Source of the DNA: Nemertoderma westbladi
Lineage: Eukaryota > Xenacoelomorpha > Nemertodermatida > Nemertodermatidae
DNA: 64,000 nucleotides
Assembly (NCBI GenBank): GCA_032718475.1
Contig: JAUCBJ010006110.1
Location: 1 to 64,000 of the forward strand
Direction: 5' to 3'
The notes beneath the pieces were generated by a model. That model saw only the letters and a program-made list of their open reading frames with translations, did no database searches and was not told where the DNA came from. Below are positions 33,201 to 43,500 of this stretch, piece after piece. Positions within the stretch are counted from its first letter, which is position 1, and each line of letters begins with the position of its first letter. Made by a program: the position numbers and the translations under genes.

Positions 33201-33889
33201 GAGTTAGAAGACACATGTCCGCTAACTCAATATATTGAGTTAGAAGACACATGTCCGCTAACTCAATATATTGAGTTAGAAGACACATGTCCGCTAACTC
33301 AATATATTGAGTTAGAAGACACATGTCCGCTAACTCAATATATTGAGTTAGAAGACAAATGTCCGCTAACTCAATATATTGAGTTAGAAGACACATGCTC
33401 GCTAACTCAATATATTGAGTTAGAAGACACATGCTCGCTAACTCAATATATTGAGTTAGAAGACACATGCTCGCTAACTCAATATATTGAGTTAGAAGAC
33501 ACATGTCCGCTAACTCAATATATTGAGTTAGAAGACACATGTCCGCTAACTCAATATATTGAGTTAGAAGACACATGTCCGCTAACTCAATATATTGAGT
33601 TAGAAGACACATGTCCGCTAACTCAATATATTGAGTTAGAAGACAAATTTCCGCTAACTCAATATATTGAGTTAGAAGACACATGCTCGCTAACTCAATA
33701 TATTGAGTTAGAAGACACATGCTCGCTAACTCAATATATTGAGCTAGAAGACACATGCTCGCTAACTCAATATATTGAGTTAGAAGACACATGTCCGCTA
33801 ACTCAATATATTGAGTTAGCGGACATCTATACTAAGAATAATAATAATAAAAAAAAACGAGGATTTCATGTCCTCTTAGGGGCTCCGTA
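30240..33889. mobile_element. Inverted-repeat DNA element with an amplified palindromic core
   Basis: The left terminus starts TACGGAGCCCCTAAGAGGAC and continues with AAATCCTCG, a T-rich run and TATAGATTTCCG. The right terminus (to 33889) is its reverse complement with small differences (ATGAAATCCTCG, TATAGATGTCCG). The arms reach into the first and last palindromes of the core, giving 60-90 bp inverted termini. GGTTTA is found on both sides (30234-30239 and 33890-33895), a 6-bp target-site duplication. The interior is entirely satellite and no transposase is encoded, so it is non-autonomous. Superfamily is unknown. Confidence 0.85.
30306..33819. repeat. 36-bp palindromic satellite, about 98 copies
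   Basis: Each unit is a 22-bp perfect palindrome (half-site CTAACTCAATA followed by its reverse complement) plus a 14-bp spacer AAGACACATGTCCG or close variants (GCTCG, GGTCCG, AAATGT). First palindrome 30306-30327, last 33798-33819, spacing exactly 36 bp, so 98 copies. Variant spacers recur with a 720-bp (20-unit) period in the first part. Since 36 is divisible by 3, frames remain open over 1,200 codons on plus and hundreds on minus. I treat these as non-coding. Confidence 0.97.
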
Positions 33890-34026
33890 GGTTTACCTTT
33901 GAGGTTTACAATACTATTATTTTAATGCCAAATGATCTGTTTACCATTATTGTTGCAGTTTTATTTTAACTGTGGAGTTAAAATTCTGCCGGTACTGACA
34001 TTCTGGTAAATGTGCCACAGCGCATG

Positions 34027-35552
34027 CATATCCATACAAATCGAGTACTACAGTAGTACTGTATATGGATCCATACAAATCGACTACTACCCGTATATGG
34101 ATCCATACAAATCGACTACTACAGTAGTACTGTATATGGATCCATACAAATCGACTACTACAGTAGTACTGTATATGGATCCATACAAATCGACTACTAC
34201 AGTAGTACTGTATATGGATCCATACAAATCGACTACTACAGTAGTACTGTATATGGATCCATACAAATCGGCTACTACAGTAGTACTGTATATGGATCCA
34301 TACAAATCGACTACTACAGTAGTACTGTATATGGATCCATACAAATCGACTACTAGCTGTATATGGATCCATACAAATTGACTACTACAGTAGTACTGTA
34401 TATGGATCCATACAAATCGACTACTACAGTAGTACTGTATATGGATCCATACAAATCGACTACTACAGTAGTACTGTATATGGATCCATACAAATCGGCT
34501 ACTACAGTAGTACTGTATATGGATCCATACAAATCGAGTACTACAGTAGTACTGTATATGGATCCATACAAATCGACTACTACAGTAGTACTGTATATGG
34601 ATCCATACAAATCGACTACTACAGTAGTACTGTATATGGATCCATACAAATCGACTATTACAGTAGTACTGCATATGGATCCATACAAATCGACTACTAC
34701 AGTAGTACTGTATATGGATCCATACAAATCGACTACTACAGTAGTACTGTATGTGGATCCATACAAATCGACTACTACAGTAGTATTGTATATGGATCCA
34801 TACAAATCGACTACTGCAGTAGTACTGTATATGGATCCATACAAATCGACTACACTACAGTAGTACTGTATATGGATCCATACAAATCGACTACTACAGT
34901 AGTACTGTATATGGATCCATACAAATCGACTACTACAGTAGTACTGTATATGGATCCATACAAATCGACTACTACAGTAGTATTGTATATGGATCCATAC
35001 AAATCGACTACACTACAGTAGTACTGTATATGGATCCATACAAATCGACTACACTACAGTAGTACTGTATAGGGATACATACAAATCGACTACTACAGTA
35101 GTACTGTATATGGATCCATACAAATCGACTACTACAGTAGTACTGTATATGGATCCATACAAATCGACTACTACAGTAGTACTGTATATGTATCCATACA
35201 AATCGACTACTACAGTAGTATTGTATATGGATCCATACAAATCGACTACTACAGTAGTACTGTATATGGATCCATACAAATCGACTACTGCAGTAGTACT
35301 GTATATGGATCCATACAAATCGACTACTACAGTAGTATTGCATATGGATCCATACAAATCGACTACTACAGTAGTACTGTATATGGATCCATACAAATCG
35401 ACTACTGCAGTAGTACTGTATATGGATCCATACAAATCGACTACTACCTGTATATGGATCCATACAAATCGACTACTACCTGTATATGGATCCATACAAA
35501 TCGACTACTACCTGTATATGGATCCATACAAATCGACTACTACAGTAAGTAG
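34027..35552. repeat. 39-bp minisatellite with two dyads, about 39 copies
   Basis: Each unit carries TATGGATCCATA (a palindrome containing the BamHI site GGATCC) and TACTACAGTAGTA (dyad around a central A), joined by CAAATCGAC. A few units lack the second dyad (for example near 34090, 34355 and 35450). Open frames in both directions follow from 39 being divisible by 3. Confidence 0.95.
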
Positions 35553-35587
35553 TACTGTATAGTACTGTACAGTACTAGTGTACCTAG

Positions 35588-37697
35588 GTGTCTAGGTCTA
35601 ACGGTCCCCCAGTGTCTAGGTCTAGCGGTCCCCCAGTGTCTGGGTCTAGCGGTCCCCCAGTGTCTAGGTCTAGCGGTCCCCCAGTGTCTGGGTCTAGCGG
35701 TCCCCCAGTGTCTGGGTATAGCGGTCCCCCAGTGTCTGGGTCTCACGGGCCCCAGTGTCTAAGTCTAACGGTCCCCCAGTGTCTACGTCTAGCGGTCCCC
35801 CAGTGTCTGGGTCTAGCGGTCCCCCAGTGTCTGGGTCTCACGGGCCCCAGTGTCTAGGTCTAACGGTCCCCCAGTGTCTAGGTCTAGCGGTCCCCCAGTG
35901 TTTGGGTCTAGCGGTCCCCCAGTGTCTGGGTCTAGCGGTCCCCCAGTGTCTGGGTCTCACGGGCCCCAGTGTCTACGTCTAGCGGTCCCCCAGTGTCTAC
36001 GTCTAGCGGTCTCCCAGTGTCTGGGTCTAGCGGTCCCCCAGTGTCTGGGTCTCACGGGCCCCAGTGGCTAGGTCTAACGGTCCCCCAGTGTCTAGGTCTA
36101 ACGGTCCCCCAGTGTCTAGGTCTAACGGTCCCCCAGTGTCTAGGTCTAGCGGTCCCCCAGTGTCAGGGTCTAGCGGTCCCCCAGTGTCTGGGTCTAGCGG
36201 TCCCCCAGTGTCTGGGTCTAGCGGTCCCCCAGTGTCTGGGTCTCACGGGCCCCAGTGTCTAGGTCTAACGGTCCCCCAGTGTCTAGGTCTAGCGGTCCCC
36301 CAGTGTCTGGGTCTAGCGGTCCCCCAGTGTCTACGTCTAGCGGTCCCCCAGTGTCTGGGTCTAGCGGTCCCCCAGTGTCTGGGTCTAGCGGTCCCCCAGT
36401 GTCTGGGTCTCACGGGCCCCAGTGTCTAGGTCTAACGGTCCCCCACTGTCTAGGTCTAGCGGTCCCCCAGTGTTTGGGTCTAGCGGTCCCCCAGTGTCTG
36501 GGTCTAGCGGTCCCGTGTCTAGGTCTAACGGTCCCCCAGTGTCTAGCTCGAGCGGTCCCCCAGTGTTTGGGTCTAGCGGTCCCCCAGTGTCTGGGTCTAG
36601 CGGTCCCCCAGTGTCTGGGTCTCACGGGCCCCAGTGTCTAGGTCTAATGGTCCCCCAGTGTCTAGGTCTAGCGGTCCCCCAGTGTCTGGGTCTCACGGGC
36701 CCCAGTGTCTAAGTCTAACGGTCCCCCAGTGTCTACGTCTAGCGGTCCCCCAGTGTCTGGGTCTAGCGGTCCCCCAGTGTCTGGGTCTCACGGGCCCCAG
36801 TGTCTAGGTCTAACGGTCCCCCAGTGTCTAGGTCTAGCGGTCCCCCAGTGTCTGGGTCTAGCGGTCCCCCAGTGTCTGGGTCTAGCGGTCCCCCAGTGTC
36901 TGGGTCTAGCGGTCCCCCAGTGTCTGGGTCTAGCGGTCCCCCAGTGTCTGGGTCTAGCGGTCCCCCAGTGTCTGGGTCTAGCGGTCCCCCAATGTCTGGG
37001 TCTAGCGGTCCCCCAGTGTCTGGGTCTCACGGGCCCCAGTGTCTAGGTCTAGCGGTCCCCCAGTGTCTGGGTCTAGCGGTCCCCCAGTGTCTGGGTCTAG
37101 CGGTCCCCCAGTGTCTGGGTCTAGCGGTCCCCCAGTGTCTGGGTCTCACGGGCCCCAGTGTCTAGGTCTAACGGTCCCCCAGTGTCTAGGTCTAGCGGTC
37201 CCCCAGTGTCTGGGTCTCACGGGCCCCAGTGTCTAAGTCTAACGGTCCCCCAGTGTCTACGTCTAGCGGTCCCCCAGTGTCTGGGTCTAGCGGTCCCCCA
37301 GTGTCTGGGTCTCACGGGCCCCAGTGTCTAAGTCTAACGGTCCCCCAGTGTCTACGTCTAGCGGTCCCCCGGTGTCTGGGTCTAGCGGTCCCCCAGTGTC
37401 TGGGTCTCACGGGCCCCAGTGTCTAGGTCTAACGGTCCCCCAGTGTCTAGGTCTAGCGGTCCCCCAGTGTTTGGGTCTAGCGGTCCCCCAGTGTCTGGGT
37501 CTAGCGGTCCCCCAGTGTCTGGGTCTAGCGGTCCCCCAGTGTCTGGGTCTAGCGGTCCCCCAGTGTCTGGGTCTAGCGGTCCCCCAGTGTCTGGGTCTAG
37601 CGGTCCCCCAGTGTCTGGGTCTAGCGGTCCCCCAGTGTCTGGGTCTAGCGGTCCCCCAGTGTCTGGGTCTAGCGGTCCCCCAATGTCTGGGTCTAGG
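35588..37697. repeat. 24-bp minisatellite, about 88 copies
   Basis: Unit reads GGTCCCCCAGTGTCTGGG followed by TCTAGC, with an imperfect dyad CCCAG-TGT-CTGGG. A 23-bp variant containing TCTCACGGGCCCCAGTG recurs many times and shifts the phase by one base. Variants GTCTAACGGT, GTCTACG and TGTTTGGG mark higher-order blocks. It lies only about 35 bp from the 39-bp array. Confidence 0.95.
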
Positions 37698-38067
37698 TAC
37701 ACAACATTACAAGATCCCACCTCAATATAATTACTTTTTTACTCAAAATATTTATCACAACCTTCTCTCAAAAACTCATCAATCATTCATGAAATACCCA
37801 ATGGGGAAAATTATCTGACAAGTTGATATGATTATCCGAGCTGAAAGAAGACAGGGGGAGGGGGGGGGGGAGGGTTCATCGGCTAGCGAAGCGAGGATAT
37901 AAGGACATATTGTGTAAATTAAATTTGCTGTTAAATATGTTTCTTCAAATAAGCAATTCCGTCTGGCGATACCATATCTGGTTTTATTTTCTTTCATCTA
38001 CAAATATTATTCATAAACCTTTCAATTATTTAATAAATAAATTGGAGTTGAGCTGTTAATGCAACTG
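37698..38067. other. No gene recognised
   Basis: Non-coding. A G-rich run lies at 37854-37872. Confidence 0.45.
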
Positions 38068-38190
38068 TAATTAAAGATGTAATATTATGGTTTTGTTCAG
38101 AAACCGGATTCAGACCGGGTCAACCCCCGGTAACGCGCTTTCTCATTTTTTCCATTTCTGAACAAAACCATAATATTACATCTTTAATTA
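38068..38190. mobile_element. 123-bp perfect fold-back element
   Basis: 38068-38103 and 38155-38190 are exact 36-bp reverse complements (outer TAATTAAAGATGTAATATTA, inner TTTTGTTCAGAAA) around a 51-bp loop rich in CCGG. This suggests a young palindromic MITE; TTAA or TA near the ends could be the target duplication. There is no protein. Confidence 0.75.
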
Positions 38191-38702
38191 TTTAATTCCA
38201 GGGAAAAAAAATATGGAATTGTGGCACTACAGGTTGTCCACACTGCAATAGGCAGGAGTTTCCAAACACCAACCCTTGGGCTAAAATACTTTTGACACAA
38301 AATCGACCTGCTGGCTACAGTAGTTATTAAAATGCATAGCAAATAGAATGGAATTGTGGAATAAATTAATTGAAGAGCTTTTATTGATCCGACTAGATAG
38401 CCAAGCCTCTCTACAGGGTATCGTCTCTGAATATCCTCCCTACAGGGTATCGTCTCTGAATATCCTGACCAATTGAAATCCCATGAGGATATCCAGGGTC
38501 CGAAAGTTAAATGTCTGAAAATTAATGTGACGATAAACATAATAACAACGCGTAACTTTTACGAAATCACTTTCTTATAGATTCCAGAAATTGTACCCGG
38601 GGAGTTATTCTTCCAGATACTGTAGATGGGGGAGGGGGGGGGGGGGGGGTGGTGGTAAAATGATATGTGCGCCCATTTATAATAATTAAGTTATTAGAAA
38701 CA
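38191..38702. other. No gene recognised; short duplication and G tract
   Basis: CTACAGGGTATCGTCTCTGA and the following ATATCCT occur twice in tandem (38411 and 38440). A 16-G run is at 38634-38649. Confidence 0.5.
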
Positions 38703-39384
38703 TTCTCGCTATTAATTTATTCTCGCTATTAATTTATTCTGGCTATTAATTTATTCTCGCTATTAATTTATTCTCGCTATTAATTTATTCTCGCCATTAA
38801 TTTATTCTCGCTATTAATTTATTCTCGCTATTAATTTATTCTCGCTATTAATTTATTCTCGCTATTAATTTATTCTCGCTATTAATTTATTCTCGCTATT
38901 AATTTATTCTCGCTATTAATTTATTCTCGCTATTAATTTATTCTCGCTATTAATTTATTCTCGCTATTAATTTATTCTCACTTTTAATTTATTCTCGCTA
39001 TTAATTTATTCTCGCCATTAATTTATTCTCGCTTTTAATTTATTCTCGCTATTAATTTATTCTCGCTATTAATTTATTCTCGCTATTAATTTATTCTCGC
39101 TATTAATTTATTCTCGCTATTAATTTATTCTCGCTATTAATTTATTCTCGCTATTAATTTATTCTCGCTATTAATTTATTCTCGCTATTAATTTATTCTC
39201 GCTATTAATTTATTCTCGCTATTAATTTATTCTCACTTTTAATTTATTCTCGCTATTAATTTATTCTCGCCATTAATTTATTCTCGCTTTTAATTTATTC
39301 TCGCTATTAATTTATTCGCGCTATTAACTTATTATCGCTATTAATTTATTCTCGCTATTAACTTATTATCGCTATTAATTTATT
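38703..39384. repeat. 17-bp minisatellite, about 40 copies
   Basis: Unit TTCTCGCTATTAATTTA with rare variants (CGCCATT, CACTTTT, CGCTTTT). Two variant clusters are about 255 bp apart (38980 and 39235), implying block duplication. It directly abuts a LINE-H fragment. Confidence 0.95.
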
Positions 39385-39387
39385 CCT

Positions 39388-39985
39388 CCCGCTAGAGATT
39401 CTACCACCTCGCTGTGATGGCTGTGTCTTCCCATTTTCTGTAGACCACGCATTGAATTGTAGGACTGAGGGGTTGGGGATCCGTCGCCACAACGATGCCC
39501 ATGGGGACCTTGCTTCCATGGCCTTCCCCGAGGTCCAACGTGAGCCAGTGATTCTCGAGGCTGACGTGGAGTGTGGTGACCCGGGTTTACGTGATGACCT
39601 CAGAGTGCGGGGTGTGGGGCAGCCACAGACTGAGGCTTTGTTTGATTTTAAGATGATGAACTTCGACGCCCAGTCATACCGTGGACGCAGCACATCATCG
39701 GTGCTGCAGAAGCAGAGGCAGCCAAATCCAAGAAGTACCTACGCGCCTGGGAGGAGAGGAGAGCCACATTCACACCCATGATCTACTCAGTGGATGGTGT
39801 ATCTGGAAGGAAGGTCGGTCGTATAATGAAGAACCTGTGGCAACGTTTAGCTCGAAAGTGGGGGAAGAGTTACGGTGAAGAAATGGGCTGGGTTAGGGCG
39901 AGAGTGATGTTTTCCATAATCAGGGCTACCGGACATTGTATACGGGGTTCACGGGTTAGATGGCGTAGCGGGGTGGGTTTCTAGG
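39388..39985 (+). pseudogene. LINE-H C-terminal zinc and nuclease-like region
   Basis: Starts right after the minisatellite with LPPRCDGCVFPFSVDHALNC, a CX2C...HX4C finger. It continues with GIRRHNDAHGDLASMAFPEV and LRDDLRVRGVGQPQTEALFD followed by FKMMNFDAQSY. After one frameshift near 39705 come KKYLRAWEERRATFTP, IYSVDGVSGR, ARKWGKSYGEEMGWVRARV and RGSRVRWRSGVGF. This is the known C-terminal region of an invertebrate retroelement family. The D...(D)xK pattern around RDDL and FDFK could be a PD-(D/E)XK nuclease core (inference). The fragment complements 20550-20895, which holds the preceding part. RT is absent. Confidence 0.65.
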
Positions 39986-40495
39986 ATGCTGCGGGGTTGG
40001 GTCTTACAATGCAATAAATAGTGACTGCGTGCGGAGGGTCCGCCCGACTGACGTCGGTCATGGTATGGTCACGTCATTTATTAAGGGTTTAGAACATTAT
40101 GTGATCTCAGTTTGGCGTCGTAATACAGATAATTATTGATTATCGAATTCGGAAAAATATAATATTATAATAATCGTATCACAGCTCGTATTGCAATTAT
40201 ATCTCATTGTAGTGCCATATGAAACTGGTAAATTATGTAAGGGTTAATAAAACTCCATTTATTTATGAACAACGGCGGCCATTCATTTATTGAATGTTTA
40301 TGTTGTAGGTGGTCAAAATGAATGCTATAATGTTTGCATCGAATTACGGCCTATATTGGATAGACGTGAAGAAATTGGGATTAATATTATTTATTTTTAC
40401 AACTGCAGAACATACTGTAGAGGAGCTCCAAATTTATACTAAAATCGTAAGTAGAAACGAATTTTTTTAAAGAACAAGCGTTATGTATTGATGCG
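39986..40495. other. No gene recognised
   Basis: AT-rich DNA between the LINE-H tail and the large satellite. Confidence 0.5.
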
Positions 40496-40528
40496 TTACC
40501 TATCTGTGTACAGAGTGTGTTTGGTACT

Positions 40529-43500
40529 GCACCTCCTGTAGACTACCTACCGGTGTACAGTGTGTGTTTGGTACTGCACCTTCTGTAGACTACCTAGCTG
40601 TATACGTGTTGGTACTGCACCTCCTGTAGACTACCTAGCTCTATACGTGTTGGTACTGCACCTTTTGTAGACTACCTAGCTGTATACGTGTTGGTACTGC
40701 ACCTTCCGTAGACTACCTAGCTGTATAAGTGTTGGTACTACACCTTCTGTAGACTAACTAGCTGTGTACAGTGTGTGTTTGGTACTGCACCTCCTGTAGA
40801 CTACCTACCTGTGTACAGTGTGTGTTTGGTACTGCACCTCCTGTAGACTACCTACCTGTGTACAGTGTGTGTTTGGTACTGCACCTCCTTTAGACTACCT
40901 ACCTGTGTACAGTGTGTGTTTGGTACTGCACCTCCTGTAGACTACCTACCTGTGTACAGAGTGTGGTTGGTACTGCACCTCCTGTAGACTACCTACCTGT
41001 GTACAGAGTGTGTTTGGTAATACACCTCCTGTAAACTACCTACCTGTGTACAGTGTGTGTTTGGTACTGCACCTCCTGTAGACTACCTACCTGTGTACAG
41101 TGTGTGTTTGGTACTGCACCTCCTGTAGACTACCTACCTGTGTACAGTGTGTGTTTGGTACTGCACCTCCTGTAGACTACCTACCTATGTACAGAGTGTG
41201 TTTGGTACTACACCTCCTGTAGACTACCTACCTGTGTACAGTGTATGTTTGGTACTGCACCTCCTGTAGACTACCTACCTGTGTACAGTGTGTGTTTGGT
41301 ACTGCACCTCCTGTAGACTACCTGGCTGTGTACAGAGTGTGTTTGGTACTACACCTCCTGTAGACTACCTGGCTGTGTACAGAGTGTGTTTGGTACTACA
41401 CCTCCAGTAGACTACCTACCTGTGTACAGTGTGTGTTTGGTACTGCACCTCCTGTAGACTACCTACCTGTGTACAGTGTGTGTTTGGTACTGCACCTCCT
41501 GTAGACTACCTGGCTGTGTACAGAGTGTGTTTGGTACTACACCTCCAGTAAACTACCTACCTGTGTACAGTGTGTGTTTGGTACTGCACCTCCTGTAGAC
41601 TACCTAGCTGTGTACAGTGTGTGTTTGGTACTGCACCTCCTGTAGACTACCTACCGGTGTACAGTGTGTGTTTGGTACTGCACCTCCTGTAGACTACCTA
41701 CCTGTGTACAGTGTGTGTTTGGTACTGCACCTCCTGTAGACTACCTACCTGTGTACAGTGTGTGTTTGGTACTGCACCTCCTGTAGACTACCTACCTGTG
41801 TACAGTGTGTGTTTGGTACTGCACCTACTGTAGACTACCTACCTGTGTACAGTGTGTGTTTGGTACTGAACCTCCTGTAGACTACCTAGCTGTATATGTG
41901 TTGGTACACACCTCCTGTAGACTACGTAGCTGTATACGTGTTGGTACTGCACCTCCTGTAGACTACCTAGCTGTATACGTGTTGGTACTGCACCTCCTGT
42001 AGACTACCTATCTGTATACGTGTTTAGTACTGCACCTTCTGTAGACTACCTAGCTGTATACGTGTTGGTAGTGCACCTCCTGTAGACTACCTAGCTGTAT
42101 ACGTGTTTGGTACTGCACCTTCTGTAGACTACCTAGCTGTATACGTGTTGGTAGTGCACCTCCTGTAGACTACCTAGTTGTATACGTGTTTGGTACTGCA
42201 CCTTCTGTAGACTACCTAGCTGTATACGTGTTGGTAGTGCACCTCCTGTAGACTACCTAGCTGTATACGTGTTTGGTACTGCACCTTCTGTAGACTACCT
42301 AGCTGTATACGTGTTGGTAGTGCACCTCCTGTAGACTACCTAGCTGTATACGTGTTTGGTACTGCACCTTCTGTAGACTACCTAGCTGTATACGTGTTGG
42401 TAGTGCACCTCCTGTAGACTACATAGCTGTATACGTGTTTGGTACTGCACCTTCTGTAGACTACCTAGCTGTATACGTGTTGGTAGTGCACCTCCTGTAG
42501 ACTACCTAGCTGTATACGTGTTGGTACTGCACCTCCTGTAGACTACCTAGTTGTATACGTGTTTGGTACTGCACCTTCTGTAGACTACCTAGCTGTATAC
42601 GTGTTGGTAGTGCACCTCCTGTAGACTACCTAGCTGTATACGTGTTGGTACTGCACCTCCTGTAGACTACGTAGCTGTATACGTGTTGGTAGTGCACCTC
42701 CTGTAGACTACCTAGCTGTATACGTGTTTGGTACTGCACCTTCTGTAGACTACCTAGCTGTATACGTGTTGGTAGTGCACCTCCTGTAGACTACCTAGCT
42801 GTATACGTGTTGGTACTGCACCTCCTGTAGACTACCTAGTTGTATACGAGTTGGTACTGCACCTCCTGTAGACTACCTAGCTGTATACGTGTTGGTACTG
42901 CACCTTCTGTAGACTACCTAGCTGTATACGTGTTGGTACTGCACCTTTTGTAGACTACCTAGCTGTATACGTGTTGGTACTGCACCTTCCGTAGACTACC
43001 TAGCTGTATAAGTGTTGGTACTACACCTTCTGTAGACTAACTAGCTGTGTACAGTGTGTGTTTGGTACAGCACCTCCTGTAGACTACCTACCTGTGTACA
43101 GTGTGTGTTTGGTACTGCACCTCCTGTAGACTACCTACCTGTGTACAGTGTGTGTTTGGTACTGCACCTCCTGTAGACTACCTGCCTGTGTACAGTGTGT
43201 GTTTGGTACTGCACCTCCTGTAGACTACCTACCTGTGTACAGTGTGTGTTTGGTACTGCACCTCCTGTAGACTACCTACCTGTGTACAGAGTGTGTTTGG
43301 TACTGCACCTCCTGTAGACTACCTACCTGTGTACAGAGTGTGTTTGGTACTACACCTCCTGTAGACTACCTACCTGTGTACAGTGTGTGTTTGGTACTGC
43401 ACCTCCTGTAGACTACCTACCTGTGTACAGTGTGTGTTTGGTACTGCACCTCCTGTAGACTACCTGGCTGTGTACAGAGTGGGTTTGGTACTACACTTCC

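Noticed and set aside
30306-33819. CRISPR array (regular short palindromic repeats)
   Set aside because: The spacers are 14 bp and nearly identical to each other, there are no cas genes, and the context is eukaryotic with transposon termini.
30204-33890. A 1228-codon plus-strand protein and three long minus-strand proteins
   Set aside because: They are translations of the 36-bp palindromic satellite. Unit length divisible by three and absence of stops explain them on both strands, and the frame uses the transposon termini as its ends.
34010-37818. Repeat proteins in the 39- and 24-bp arrays
   Set aside because: Same reason: frames follow unit length, are broken by unit-length variants, and overlap each other on both strands.
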